DNA of 64,000 nt from Psychrobacillus mangrovi (GCF_037104765.1 NZ_JBAWSY010000010.1:1-64000); one strand, 5' to 3'. Shown: positions 8,196 to 17,390, numbered from the stretch's first letter. Notes: a model not told the origin generated them from the sequence alone. Program-made: numbers and translations.

Positions 8196-9474
8196 AATGA
8201 TGGATAGTCCATGGTTCTTACGAATAATAGCATTAACTTTAGCCGTTCTGTTATTTGTTTCCGTTAAAACAGGGGAGGGTACAAGTTCGAGCACAAGTGG
8301 AACCCAAATAGATGTACTTCGAGACGTACCAGTTGAAGTATATTATGATGATGAAAACTCAGTCGTAACTGGAGTTCCAGAAACAGTTACAGTAAATATA
8401 GAAGGTCCGACACAAGTAGTATTATCCGCTAAAATGATGAAGGACTATAAATTGTTTATTGATTTACGGAAGTTAACCTATGGAGAGCACAGAGTGGCTA
8501 TTTCAAGTGAAAATTTTTCAGATAAATTAAAGGTTCGAATAGATCCTGTTTATGTAGATGTAAATATTGAAGAGAAAATATCTAAGGAATTCAGAGTAGA
8601 CCCGGAAATGAATGAAGGGTTGTTAGCAGAAAATTACATCGTTAAGTCCTATGAGGTTGAACCAAAAATGGTTACAATTACTGGTGCAAAAAGTATCATA
8701 AATAGCATAGGCTATGTAAAAGCAACTATTGTTGGAGATCCAGGAATTACAAAATCCTTTGATAAAGAAGCAAGTGTTAGAGTTCTGGATCGTGATTTAA
8801 ACAAACTAGATGTGATAGTAGATCCTAAACAGGTACAAGTAAAAGTAAATATAGAAGAACATAGCAAGGAAGTCCCGATTGTATTAAGGCAAAAGGGTTC
8901 TCCGAAGCAAGATGTGACGATTAACGGGTTAACTACTAATGTCGAAACTATTCGGCTGTTTGGTCCACGCAATATACTGGATAGATTTAATCAGTTGACT
9001 GTCGATGTTGATATAAGTAAACTTGAAAAATCTGGTGATCTTGACGTGAAGTTAGCGATACCAGACGGGGTTACAAGGATGTCACTCGACAAAATCAAGG
9101 TTACTGCAGATGTGACACCTGCTCCAGTAACAGAACCGCCAGCAGAATCACCACCAGCAGAAGAGGAAACAAAAGAAGAATCTGTTCCTACTGACAGTGA
9201 AAAATCTTTTGAGCAAGTGGCAGTAGAAGTTAGAGGACTCTCCGATGAACTAGCGAGTGATTTTAAAACTCCGACAAACGGTTTAGTTACTGTGACAGCA
9301 AAAGGAACACGGGAAGAATTAGATAAAATAAATAAGAGCAATATTGCACTTTATGTAGAAGCACAAAATGCAAAAGTAGGGGAGAATACTTTTCCGATAA
9401 AAATGGATGCCCCTACAGATGTTCAATGGGAAATGTCTGCGTCTGAGGTAAAGATAACAGTTAAAGAAGCTTAA
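8188..9474 (+). CDS. cdaR: CdaA regulator CdaR (YbbR-domain protein)
   Basis: The 428-residue protein is anchored by one N-terminal membrane helix (about residues 9-25) and exposes several YbbR repeats outside the cell, seen as recurring stretches such as VPVEVYYDDENS, EFRVDPEMNEG, EVPIVLRQKGSP and VAVEVRGLSDEL. A proline/glutamate-rich linker (about 310-340) separates the last repeat. CdaR binds CdaA and tunes cyclic di-AMP synthesis. The start lies within the end of cdaA, so translation is coupled. Confidence 0.92.
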   Translation: MDRMMDSPWFLRIIALTLAVLLFVSVKTGEGTSSSTSGTQIDVLRDVPVEVYYDDENSVVTGVPETVTVNIEGPTQVVLSAKMMKDYKLFIDLRKLTYGEHRVAISSENFSDKLKVRIDPVYVDVNIEEKISKEFRVDPEMNEGLLAENYIVKSYEVEPKMVTITGAKSIINSIGYVKATIVGDPGITKSFDKEASVRVLDRDLNKLDVIVDPKQVQVKVNIEEHSKEVPIVLRQKGSPKQDVTINGLTTNVETIRLFGPRNILDRFNQLTVDVDISKLEKSGDLDVKLAIPDGVTRMSLDKIKVTADVTPAPVTEPPAESPPAEEETKEESVPTDSEKSFEQVAVEVRGLSDELASDFKTPTNGLVTVTAKGTREELDKINKSNIALYVEAQNAKVGENTFPIKMDAPTDVQWEMSASEVKITVKEA

Positions 9475-9510
9475 TACGCAGGACAACAGGTTTTTAAGGA
9501 GAGAAGATTA

Positions 9511-10863
9511 ATGGGAAAATACTTTGGAACAGATGGTGTGAGAGGAGTAGCAAACTCAGAACTAACACCGGAACTTGCTTTTAAATTAGGCCGCTTTGGT
9601 GGATATGTACTAACAAAAGGAGCAGAAAATCGTGCGAAGGTTTTAATTGGGCGTGATACTCGCGTATCTGGTCATATGTTAGAAGGTGCTCTTGTGGCTG
9701 GACTTCTTTCTGTTGGAGTAGAAGTAATGCGTCTCGGTGTAATAAGTACACCAGGGGTTGCTTACTTAACACGAGTAATGAGTGCTGATGCAGGAGTAAT
9801 GATTTCAGCATCTCACAACCCGGTTGCAGATAATGGTATTAAATTTTTTGGTTCAGATGGTTTTAAACTTTCCGATGAACAAGAAGAAGAAATTGAACTT
9901 TTACTAGATGCAGAGAATGACGAGCTACCACGTCCGACTGGAGCAGGTGTTGGATCTGTATCTGATTATTTTGAAGGCGGACAAAAATATATCCAATACT
10001 TAAAACAAACAGTCGATGAAGAATTTATTGGCCTTCACGTAGCGTTAGATTGTGCAAATGGTGCAACTTCCTCACTTGCTACTCATGTTTTTGCTGACTT
10101 AGAGGCGGATTTATCCACAATGGGTGCATCACCAAATGGTTTGAATATAAACGATGGTGTAGGATCTACACATCCTGAAGAGCTGTCGAAATTTGTGCTA
10201 GAAAAGGGAGCGCATGTTGGACTTGCTTTTGATGGGGATGGAGACCGACTAATTGCGGTAGACGAAAAAGGGAATATTGTAGACGGCGATCAAATTATGT
10301 ATATTTGTGCAAAGCATTTAAATACACAAGGTCGTTTAAATAACAACACGGTTGTTTCAACAGTTATGAGTAATATGGGCTTTTATAAAGCACTAGAAAC
10401 ACACGAAATGACTAGTGTGAAAACAGCTGTTGGAGATCGTTACGTTGTAGAAGAAATGAAAAAGAATAGCTATAACCTAGGCGGGGAACAGTCAGGGCAC
10501 ATCGTGTTTTTAGACTATAACACGACAGGTGATGGCTTGTTAACTGGTTTACAGCTTGTAAACATTATGAAAATTACAGGGAAAAAACTTTCAGAACTTG
10601 CTTCTGAAATGACGATATACCCACAAAAACTTGTAAATGTTCGCGTAACTGACAAACATGCTGTAACGCAAAATGAAAAAGTAGCTACAATTATAAGTGA
10701 AGTGGAAGCAGAGATGGCAGGCAATGGCCGTGTTTTAGTTCGTCCATCTGGGACGGAGCCGCTTGTACGTGTAATGGTAGAAGCAGCAACTGAAGAGGAA
10801 TGCGAAAAATATGTAAACCGAATCGTTGAAGTGGTAAAAGACGAAATGGGTTTAGCTGAATAA
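9511..10863 (+). CDS. glmM: Phosphoglucosamine mutase GlmM
   Basis: GlmM interconverts glucosamine-6-phosphate and glucosamine-1-phosphate for cell-wall precursor synthesis. The 450-residue enzyme has the phosphoserine loop ISASHNP (Ser101), the magnesium loop AFDGDGDR, the sugar-binding GGEQSGH and the phosphate-binding RPSGTEPLVR. It is the third gene of the cda operon; in B. subtilis GlmM also binds and restrains CdaA. A terminator follows at once. Confidence 0.95.
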   Translation: MGKYFGTDGVRGVANSELTPELAFKLGRFGGYVLTKGAENRAKVLIGRDTRVSGHMLEGALVAGLLSVGVEVMRLGVISTPGVAYLTRVMSADAGVMISASHNPVADNGIKFFGSDGFKLSDEQEEEIELLLDAENDELPRPTGAGVGSVSDYFEGGQKYIQYLKQTVDEEFIGLHVALDCANGATSSLATHVFADLEADLSTMGASPNGLNINDGVGSTHPEELSKFVLEKGAHVGLAFDGDGDRLIAVDEKGNIVDGDQIMYICAKHLNTQGRLNNNTVVSTVMSNMGFYKALETHEMTSVKTAVGDRYVVEEMKKNSYNLGGEQSGHIVFLDYNTTGDGLLTGLQLVNIMKITGKKLSELASEMTIYPQKLVNVRVTDKHAVTQNEKVATIISEVEAEMAGNGRVLVRPSGTEPLVRVMVEAATEEECEKYVNRIVEVVKDEMGLAE

Positions 10864-10871
10864 TAGTATGA

Positions 10872-10898
10872 AAATCCGACATTATGTCGGATTTTTTT
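10872..10898 (+). terminator. cdaA-cdaR-glmM terminator
   Basis: A 10-bp perfect stem AAATCCGACA/TGTCGGATTT with a 3-nt loop runs into T residues. Confidence 0.9.
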
Positions 10899-10929
10899 AT
10901 TTCTCTTTATAGAATAATCTTATTTGAAT

Positions 10930-10956
10930 GTTTAGTTTAGATACTTTTGTGGAATA
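10930..10956 (+). promoter_or_regulatory. Possible SigB-type promoter
   Basis: GTTTAG (10930-10935) and GGAATA (10951-10956) resemble the general-stress SigB elements. The 15-bp spacer is slightly long. The related B. subtilis gene yfkM is a general-stress gene, which agrees. Confidence 0.35.
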
Positions 10957-10990
10957 ACAAGAGAGAACAAAACAGATAAGGAGTGACGAA

Positions 10991-11506
10991 ATGGCTAAAG
11001 TAGCAACATTAGTTACAAATATGTTTGAAGACGTGGAATATACTAGTCCTGCACAAGCATTAAACGATGCAGGTCATGATGTATTTATTATTGAAAAACA
11101 AGCTGGAAATGAAGTGACAGGTAAACAAGGTGAAGCGAATTTAAAGGTGGACTATGGTATTGATGATGTGAAGCCGGAAGATTTTGATGCACTATTTATT
11201 CCAGGCGGATTTTCCCCGGACATCTTACGTGCAGACGATCGCTTTGTAAATTTTGCTAAAGCGTTTATGGATGCTAAAAAACCAGTATTCGCAATTTGCC
11301 ATGGTCCACAGCTTCTTATTACAGCTAAAACATTAGAGGGACGAGACGCTACAGGGTATAAATCGATTAAGGTCGATTTAGAAAATGCAGGCGCTAATTT
11401 CCACGATGAGGAAGTATTTGTTTGTGGAAATCAACTCGTAACAAGTCGAACACCAGATGATTTACCAGCATTCAACAGAGAAATTGTGAAATTGTTGAAG
11501 TATTAA
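10991..11506 (+). CDS. yfkM: DJ-1/PfpI family protein, YfkM-like
   Basis: The 171-residue protein is a type 1 glutamine-amidotransferase-like fold of the PfpI group. The nucleophile elbow AICHGPQLL carries the conserved Cys-His, and the conserved acidic residue sits early in FEDVEYTSP. Text matches B. subtilis YfkM (general stress protein 18), for example PGGFSPDILRADDR and VTSRTPDDLPAFNRE. Members act on glycated protein or as stress hydrolases; the exact reaction is not settled by sequence. It stands alone between two terminators. Confidence 0.88.
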   Translation: MAKVATLVTNMFEDVEYTSPAQALNDAGHDVFIIEKQAGNEVTGKQGEANLKVDYGIDDVKPEDFDALFIPGGFSPDILRADDRFVNFAKAFMDAKKPVFAICHGPQLLITAKTLEGRDATGYKSIKVDLENAGANFHDEEVFVCGNQLVTSRTPDDLPAFNREIVKLLKY

Positions 11507-11512
11507 ATCGGT

Positions 11513-11547
11513 GAGAGACATTCTTAAAAGAATGTCTCTCTTTATTT
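11513..11547 (+). terminator. Terminator of the PfpI gene
   Basis: GAGAGACATTCTT pairs with AAGAATGTCTCTC and is followed by TTTATTTTT. Confidence 0.9.
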
Positions 11548-11629
11548 TTAAATTATTAGAATATTCATATAGATTCCCTTTGTTAAATATATTATAATAA
11601 TTTATTGCTAAAAATAAAGGGGACCTCTT

Positions 11630-13234
11630 ATGGATTATTTATATCATCCGTTTCAAGCAAAGCGTCATACTGTTTTCTCTAAAAAAGGAATGGTTGCGAC
11701 ATCGCAACCACTAGCAGCACAAGCGGGTTTGGAGATTCTTCAAAAAGGTGGAAATGCTATTGATGCAGCCATAGCTACAGCTGCAGCATTGACAGTAGTA
11801 GAACCGACATCCAACGGTATTGGCGGAGATGCATTTGCTCTCGTATGGACAAAAGACAAATTACATGGTTTAAATGCATCTGGACCAGCTCCACAGTCCA
11901 TTTCTGCAGAAGCAATTCGAGACAAGGGCCATGAAACTATTCCTGCTTTTGGTGTTATTCCTATTACGGTTCCCGGTGTCCCGGCAGCATGGGCAGAGTT
12001 ATCCATTAAATATGGGAAACTCCCACTTCAAGAAGTGCTCATCCCGGCAATCCGATATGCGGAGGAAGGCTATCCTTTAACTCCGATCCTCGGTAAGTAC
12101 TGGAAAGCAGCATATAAGAGGTATAAAAACACATTTACGACAGAGGAATTTGCAGCTTGGTTTGAGACGTTTGCACCAAATGGAAGAGCTCCTGAAATCG
12201 GAGAAATATGGTCTTCTCCAGATCTTGCTAAAACATTAATAGCTATTGGTGCATCAAATGCACGTGACTTCTATGAAGGTGAGATTGCAAATAATATAGA
12301 TGCGTTCATGAAAAAGCACGGAGGTTTCTTATCAAAAGAAGATTTAGCATCATTCAAACCTGAATTTGTAGAACCTATTTCAACGATTTATAAAGGGTAT
12401 GATGTGTGGGAAATTCCACCGAATGGGCAGGGTATGATAACTCTTATGGCTTTAAATATATATAAGCAACTAAATAACCCAGAGTGGCAAAACGCAAATA
12501 TCCTCCACGAGCAAATCGAAGCGATGAAGCTGGCTTTCACAGATGGTAAAGCGTTCATTACCGATCCAAATGCTATGCCTGTAAAAATAGAACATTTATT
12601 ATCGAATGAATACGCTAAATCACGAGCAGCAACTATTTTGGATGAAGCAAGCAATCCTGAACCGTATGAACTACCTAAAGGTGGAACTGTTTATTTGGCA
12701 ACTGCTGACGAAGAAGGGAACATGGTTTCATACATACAAAGCAACTACATGGGGTTTGGCTCAGGTATTGTAGTGCCTGGGACTGGAATTGCATTGCAAA
12801 ATAGAGGACATGACTTTTCATTAAATGAATCTCACCCTAACTTAATTGAGCCTGGGAAACGAACATATCATACGATTATTCCTGGATTCTTAACGAAAGA
12901 TGGTCAAGCAGTTGGGGCATTTGGAGTAATGGGTGGGTATATGCAGCCACAGGGGCATTTTCAAGTAGTGACGAATACAATCGATTATTTATTGAATCCA
13001 CAAGCAGCCCTTGATATGCCACGCTGGCAGTGGATAAAAGGAAAAACTGTCCACGTAGAACCAGAATTTCCGAACTATCTTGTTCAAAGCTTAATAAGGA
13101 AAGGCCATGACATAAATGTAGCATCCGACACAGGATCTTTCGGACGTGGGCAAATTATTTGGAGAAACCCAGAAACAGGAGTCCTTCAAGGCGGAACGGA
13201 ATCTCGAACAGATGGATCCATTGCCGTTTGGTAG
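11630..13234 (+). CDS. ywrD: Gamma-glutamyltransferase family protein, YwrD-like
   Basis: The 534-residue Ntn-hydrolase family protein cleaves gamma-glutamyl bonds. Visible signatures are NAIDAAIATAAALTVVEPTSNGIGG near the N terminus, the autocatalytic threonine in PKGGTVYLATAD (start of the small subunit after self-cleavage), and the substrate-binding FGVMGGYMQPQGH. No signal peptide is seen (start MDYLYHPFQAK), so it is probably cytosolic like YwrD and unlike the secreted Ggt. It is a single gene with its own 3' hairpin. Confidence 0.88.
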   Translation: MDYLYHPFQAKRHTVFSKKGMVATSQPLAAQAGLEILQKGGNAIDAAIATAAALTVVEPTSNGIGGDAFALVWTKDKLHGLNASGPAPQSISAEAIRDKGHETIPAFGVIPITVPGVPAAWAELSIKYGKLPLQEVLIPAIRYAEEGYPLTPILGKYWKAAYKRYKNTFTTEEFAAWFETFAPNGRAPEIGEIWSSPDLAKTLIAIGASNARDFYEGEIANNIDAFMKKHGGFLSKEDLASFKPEFVEPISTIYKGYDVWEIPPNGQGMITLMALNIYKQLNNPEWQNANILHEQIEAMKLAFTDGKAFITDPNAMPVKIEHLLSNEYAKSRAATILDEASNPEPYELPKGGTVYLATADEEGNMVSYIQSNYMGFGSGIVVPGTGIALQNRGHDFSLNESHPNLIEPGKRTYHTIIPGFLTKDGQAVGAFGVMGGYMQPQGHFQVVTNTIDYLLNPQAALDMPRWQWIKGKTVHVEPEFPNYLVQSLIRKGHDINVASDTGSFGRGQIIWRNPETGVLQGGTESRTDGSIAVW

Positions 13235-13289
13235 ATTAGTAGTTTATTTGATTCGTTTGAACCTTTTTTGTGCATAGTTCTATCAACCC

Positions 13290-13331
13290 GCTATGCAAAA
13301 GAGTCACTGAAATAAGGCTCTTTTGCATAGC
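13290..13331. terminator. Strong hairpin after the gamma-glutamyltransferase gene
   Basis: A perfect 14-bp inverted repeat (13290-13303 with 13318-13331) lies 55 bp after the stop codon. The following bases are AAAATA, so no classical T-run; a 6-T run precedes it at 13264. Confidence 0.6.
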
Positions 13332-13371
13332 AAAATATCGATTTATAGCATATATAGATAGAGGTACTTAA

Positions 13372-13400
13372 TTGACTATCAAATGTAAGTTAAGTATTAT
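13372..13400 (+). promoter_or_regulatory. SigA-type glmS promoter
   Basis: TTGACT (13372-13377) and TATTAT (13395-13400) have an ideal 17-bp spacer, about 94 bp upstream of the ribozyme cleavage site. Confidence 0.75.
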
Positions 13401-13493
13401 AATTAAGGTGCAGACTTAGAAAACCTAATCGTTTCTGTACCCGCGTAGATATGGAGGGAAAGTAAACGCGTAAAAATAAGGAAAACAATTATA

Positions 13494-13652
13494 GCGCCTG
13501 AGCTGAAGAAATTGGACGAAACAGATCTTCAGCAGACGAGGTGGAGGTTATCGAATTTTCGGCGGATGCCTCCCGACCGTATTTGCCCGGTTGTTATTCT
13601 TTTTCATAAACCATACAAGTGATTGTATGACAGAGGGAAAAAGAAGGCATTC
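13494..13652 (+). ncRNA. glmS ribozyme/riboswitch
   Basis: The self-cleaving glucosamine-6-phosphate riboswitch: cleavage is expected between A13493 and G13494 of ATAGCGCC. The core follows the family text (GACGAGGTGGAGGTTATCG, then AATTTTCGGCGGATGCCTCCCG), and the P4 stem TTCTTTTTC/GAAAAAGAA closes near 13650. Glucosamine-6-phosphate made by GlmS triggers cleavage and mRNA decay, a feedback loop. The cleavage core is intact; the 3' boundary is approximate. Confidence 0.92.
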
Positions 13653-13943
13653 TTAGCTTAATGAGTTTGGTTAAGACTTTGTAGAAAAATTCTTCAATTG
13701 AATGTGGAGCTTTAGACTGATTGAAAATGCTTGTCAGTCGAGGTAACCTAAGTTCGCGACATCCATGTCGCAACAGTTACATGACCCACATCTTGTGGGC
13801 CCACACTTTGTACGAGGCGGAAGCGTATAGAACTTATAGTTCATGAGCTTACAACGAGGTACAAGTAACGAAGAATGTGAGCGTTTCTCAACAGTCTGAA
13901 GCAAGTTTATTTTGACATGAATGTAAACGGAGGAAATTAAATT
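13653..13943 (+). promoter_or_regulatory. Long glmS leader with an inserted repeat fragment
   Basis: About 290 nt separate the ribozyme from the glmS start. The part at 13750-13825 contains CGACATCCATGTCG and CATGACCCACATCTTGTGGG; the second matches the dispersed GC-rich repeat at 44138-44160, so a repeat copy probably decayed here. The ribosome site is CGGAGG at 13929-13934. Confidence 0.55.
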
Positions 13944-15746
13944 ATGTGTGGAATTGTAGGATATATTGGTGAAACAGATACAAAGGAAATTTTATTAAAA
14001 GGTTTAGAAAAATTAGAGTACCGCGGTTATGACTCAGCGGGAATCGCTGTGTTGAATGAAGAGGGCGTAGTCGTTTTTAAAGAAAAAGGACGTATTGCAG
14101 ACTTACGTGACATTGTAGATGAAGAAGTAGGCGCAAAACTTGGAATTGGTCATACACGATGGGCTACTCACGGTGTTCCAAATCAACTAAACGCGCATCC
14201 TCATCAAAGTACAACTAAACGTTTTACTTTAGTGCACAATGGTGTTATTGAAAACTACCACCTTATGAAAAAAGCGTATTTATCCAATGTAAAAATGGAA
14301 TCTGACACGGATACAGAAGTGATTGTACAACTTATTGAAAAATTTTCACAAGATGGTTTATCTACTGTAGATGCGCTTAGAAAAACATTGCATCTAATTC
14401 ACGGATCATATGCAATTGCTCTTATTGATAGAGAAGATCAAAACACGATTTATGTAGCAAAAAATAAATCACCACTACTTGTAGGATTAGGAGATGGATT
14501 TAACGTAGTAGCTTCTGATGCTATGGCAATGCTACAAGTGACAGAGCACTATGTAGAGCTACATGATCAAGAAATCGTGATCGTGCATAAAGATTCTGTA
14601 GAAATTCAAAAGCTAGATGGAACAAAAGTAGAACGTGCTCCATACAAAGCAGAACTAGACATGAGCGATATTGAAAAAGGGACATATCCTCACTATATGT
14701 TAAAAGAAATGGATGAACAGCCAGCTGTTATCCGTAAAATAATACAAGCGTATCAAAACGAACAAGACGAACTTACAATCGACCAATCTATTTTAGATGC
14801 ACTACATGAAGCAGATCGTCTTTACATTATCGCAGCAGGAACAAGCTATCATGCAGGATTGATTGGGAAAGAATACTTTGAGAAGGTTGCAGGTATTCCA
14901 GTAGAAGTGCATATTTCTAGTGAATTCGGCTACAACATGCCACTTCTATCAGCAAAACCAATATTTATGTTTATCACGCAATCAGGTGAAACTGCAGACA
15001 GTAGACAAGTACTTGTGAAAATAAAAGAAAAAGGGTACCCAACGATTACAATGACTAATGTTCCTGGATCAACCCTATCTCGTGAAGCAGACCATACGTT
15101 ACTACTTCATGCTGGTCCTGAAATTGCGGTTGCATCAACAAAAGCATATGTTGCACAAGTTGCGGTATTAATGGTAACAGCATCTGTATATGCACAATCC
15201 CAAAACAGAGAATTAGACTTTGATGTTGTCAAAGAATTAGGTATTGCAGCAAATGCTGTCCAAACAATTGTCGATTCCAAAGAAGAAATGGAAGAAATCG
15301 CAACAGAATTCTTAGCAACAACTCGAAATGCATTCTTCATCGGACGTAACATCGATTTCTACGTAAGTCTTGAAGGTGCACTAAAACTAAAAGAAATTTC
15401 ATATATTCAAGCAGAAGGTTTTGCAGGTGGAGAATTAAAACACGGTACCATCGCTCTAATCGAAGATGGTACACCGATTATCGCCCTTGCAACTCAACAA
15501 GCTGTTAGTTTAAATATTCGCGGAAACGTAAAAGAAGTAGTAGCACGTGGTGCCAACCCATGCATCATTGCTATGGAAGGCTTTGAAGAAGAAGGAGATC
15601 GATTCATTCTTCCAAAAGTAAACGAGCTCTTAGCTCCACTAGTAGCTGTAATCCCACTTCAACTAATCAGCTACTACGCAGCTCTACACAGAGGCTGTGA
15701 CGTTGATAAACCAAGAAACTTGGCGAAATCTGTAACGGTGGAATAA
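13944..15746 (+). CDS. glmS: Glutamine-fructose-6-phosphate aminotransferase GlmS
   Basis: GlmS makes glucosamine-6-phosphate from fructose-6-phosphate and glutamine, the entry to peptidoglycan amino sugars. The 600-residue enzyme has the N-terminal amidotransferase domain with nucleophile Cys2 (MCGIVGYIG), HTRWATHG and HNGVIENY, then two SIS domains with GTSYHAGL and SQSGETADS, and the C-terminal DKPRNLAKSVTVE. That 3' coding end is the recognition region of Tn7-type TnsD proteins. Expression is controlled by the upstream ribozyme. The native 3' region is interrupted by a Tn7-like remnant. Confidence 0.97.
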   Translation: MCGIVGYIGETDTKEILLKGLEKLEYRGYDSAGIAVLNEEGVVVFKEKGRIADLRDIVDEEVGAKLGIGHTRWATHGVPNQLNAHPHQSTTKRFTLVHNGVIENYHLMKKAYLSNVKMESDTDTEVIVQLIEKFSQDGLSTVDALRKTLHLIHGSYAIALIDREDQNTIYVAKNKSPLLVGLGDGFNVVASDAMAMLQVTEHYVELHDQEIVIVHKDSVEIQKLDGTKVERAPYKAELDMSDIEKGTYPHYMLKEMDEQPAVIRKIIQAYQNEQDELTIDQSILDALHEADRLYIIAAGTSYHAGLIGKEYFEKVAGIPVEVHISSEFGYNMPLLSAKPIFMFITQSGETADSRQVLVKIKEKGYPTITMTNVPGSTLSREADHTLLLHAGPEIAVASTKAYVAQVAVLMVTASVYAQSQNRELDFDVVKELGIAANAVQTIVDSKEEMEEIATEFLATTRNAFFIGRNIDFYVSLEGALKLKEISYIQAEGFAGGELKHGTIALIEDGTPIIALATQQAVSLNIRGNVKEVVARGANPCIIAMEGFEEEGDRFILPKVNELLAPLVAVIPLQLISYYAALHRGCDVDKPRNLAKSVTVE

Positions 15747-15766
15747 ATTAAAATAAATGAAAATTA

Positions 15767-15771
15767 ATTCT
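15767..15771. repeat. Target-site duplication, glmS-proximal copy
   Basis: ATTCT here is repeated directly beyond the distal transposon end at 17562-17566; 5 bp is the Tn7-family duplication size. Confidence 0.85.
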
Positions 15772-15783
15772 TGTAGCTTTGAA

Positions 15784-15863
15784 ATAAAGTTGCGATGTTT
15801 ATAAAAAAGATACGATGTTTTGAATAAAGTCGGGACGTTTGTAAAAAAGTTGTGATGCTTCAC
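15784..15863 (+). repeat. Right-end TnsB-type binding sites (four)
   Basis: Four units in exact 20-bp phase start at 15784, 15804, 15824 and 15844, each of the form AAAGTTGCGATGTTTATAAA with variation. Such arrays are bound by the TnsB transposase. That these are TnsB sites follows from position and phasing. Confidence 0.85.
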
Positions 15864-15897
15864 CCCTTTGGTTATGATTAGCCAAAGGGGTGTTTTT
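15861..15897 (+). terminator. Terminator inside the transposon right end
   Basis: CACCCCTTTGG pairs with CCAAAGGGGTG (15861-15871 with 15882-15892), followed by TTTTT, one base before the tnsA ATG. It would end glmS transcription that the insertion cut off from its own terminator. Confidence 0.8.
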
Positions 15898-16419
15898 ATG
15901 TCCAAAAGAAGAGAACATCTGAAGTTGAAAAATGGATTAAACAAGGTCGTGGTGCAGGAATAGGAGTGGACCATCAGCTTTGGTTAAAGATTCAAGACGT
16001 TTCCTCAATAGGTCGATCAACGAGACTAAAAAGTATTAAGACAAGCAGACAGCATGAATTTTTATCAGATTTGGAACGAAACTACTTTTATTTAACTGTA
16101 TTTTCAGATGTAGTTATTGATATTCGAGAACAATTTCCTTTATTACCACAAGAAGAGACGATTTTAATTGCAGAAGAATTAGGGATAAAGCATCCAACTG
16201 ATCCGAAAACGGGAGAGTCAATTGTGATGACAACGGACTTCTTGTTTAACGGTAGATAAAGGGCAGGGAGTATTTGAGTTTGCTCGAACAATTAAAATGA
16301 AGGAAAAGTTATTGGATGAGCGAGTGTTAGAAAAGTTTGAGATTGAGCGGGAATATTGGGAGCGTAAAGGCATCAATTGGAAGTTGCACCGTTTTACCCC
16401 TTTGAATATCTTTGTCTAA
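15898..16419 (+). pseudogene. tnsA: tnsA remnant (Tn7-type endonuclease)
   Basis: Three reading-frame pieces together form a TnsA. ATG 15898 gives MSKRR, then a frameshift near 15910 leads to RTSEVEKWIKQGRGAG and an open stretch to 16259 with DVSSIGRSTR, LSDLERNYFY, IREQFPLLP and HPTDPKTGES-VMTTDFLF. A second frameshift at about 16255 leads to the C-terminal domain text ARTIKMKEKLLDE and EIEREYWERKGINWK, after which homology stops at about 16390. TnsA cuts the 5' strands during Tn7 excision, so this copy cannot act. Confidence 0.88.
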
Positions 16420-16621
16420 AGGTCCTTTTGGTAAAAAATAACATAACATTACTCCACAATCTGGCCAGTTAATAGAATAAGGGAAAGGATTATTATTGGC
16501 AAATCAAAGTGGATTGATCAGAATATATTTTTGTTCATAAAACGGATTTAGTATTCCAAAACTTTATTGAAACAGGAACGTATGTTCTCTAAAGTAAAGT
16601 AAACGACAAAGGGGGAGTTTG

Positions 16622-17095
16622 ATGAGTAACATAATACTTCGGAATGTGATTGGGGATGACCTTCCTATTTTTTTCAAGCACCAACAGAACAGTGAAGCAA
16701 ACAATATGGCTGCCTTTACGAGTAAGGAACCCAATGATTGGGATAGCTTCACTACACACTGGTACAAAATTCTTACGGATAAGGATATTATTAAGCAGAC
16801 GATCATTGTCGAAAATAACGTGGTTGGGCATATTTCACGTTTCGAGCAGTTCGGAGAACCAGAGGTTAGCTTTTGGATTGGAAAGGAATATTGGGGCAAG
16901 GGAATCGCAACCAACGCTTTACGGGAATTTCTAAATTACGTTACAATTCGCCCCCTTTATGCTCGTGCCGCGAAAGACAATGCTGGATCCCTCAAGGTTC
17001 TAGAGAAATGTGGATTCACGATTTCTGGTGAGGACAGCGGGTTTTCCAATGCACGTGGCGAAGATGTGGAGGAGTTTATTCTTACCCTCAATTAA
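16622..17095 (+). CDS. GNAT acetyltransferase (transposon cargo)
   Basis: A 157-residue N-acetyltransferase with an intact frame: ILRNVIGDDLPIFFKHQ at the start, the acetyl-CoA loop WIGKEYWGKGIATNALREFL (about 85-104) and VLEKCGFTISGE near the end. These match the RimJ/RimL-like group of GNAT proteins; the substrate is unknown. GGGGGAG at 16610-16616 supports ATG 16622. It is the only complete gene inside the Tn7-like remnant and reads in the tnsA direction, so it is best seen as cargo kept after loss of the transposition genes. Confidence 0.85.
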   Translation: MSNIILRNVIGDDLPIFFKHQQNSEANNMAAFTSKEPNDWDSFTTHWYKILTDKDIIKQTIIVENNVVGHISRFEQFGEPEVSFWIGKEYWGKGIATNALREFLNYVTIRPLYARAAKDNAGSLKVLEKCGFTISGEDSGFSNARGEDVEEFILTLN

Positions 17096-17131
17096 AGAAA
17101 TCTAAAAGTAGGGTGCTTTAATAGAATAACA

Positions 17132-17332
17132 CACGTCGGCAGTCCTAGGTTCGCACACTACCTTATGCAACTTGATTTAATAGATGAGTATAAAATTACG
17201 TTTTCTCCCGTCCTGATCGGCAGCGGGTTGCCGTTATTCCAAGGTCTCAAGGACAAGATCAATCTTAAACTTATCGAAAACACAACCTTTGATTCTGGGG
17301 CCATAGGTCTCATTTACCAGACGGTTAGATGA
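17132..17332 (+). pseudogene. RibD-C/dihydrofolate reductase-like 3' fragment
   Basis: About 65 codons ending in TGA encode text typical of the C-terminal half of the RibD-C/'dihydrofolate reductase family' fold: GSPRFAHYLMQLDLIDEY, ITFSPVLIGSGLPLFQGL and a final GAIGLIYQTVR. There is no start codon or 5' half. It lies between the GNAT cargo and the left transposon end, so it is a second, truncated cargo gene. Confidence 0.72.
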
Positions 17333-17390
17333 CCTTGTCTCCCTAAAGTAGATTACGCTATCGAGTACGATAGTTCAATAAAACAGTTGC

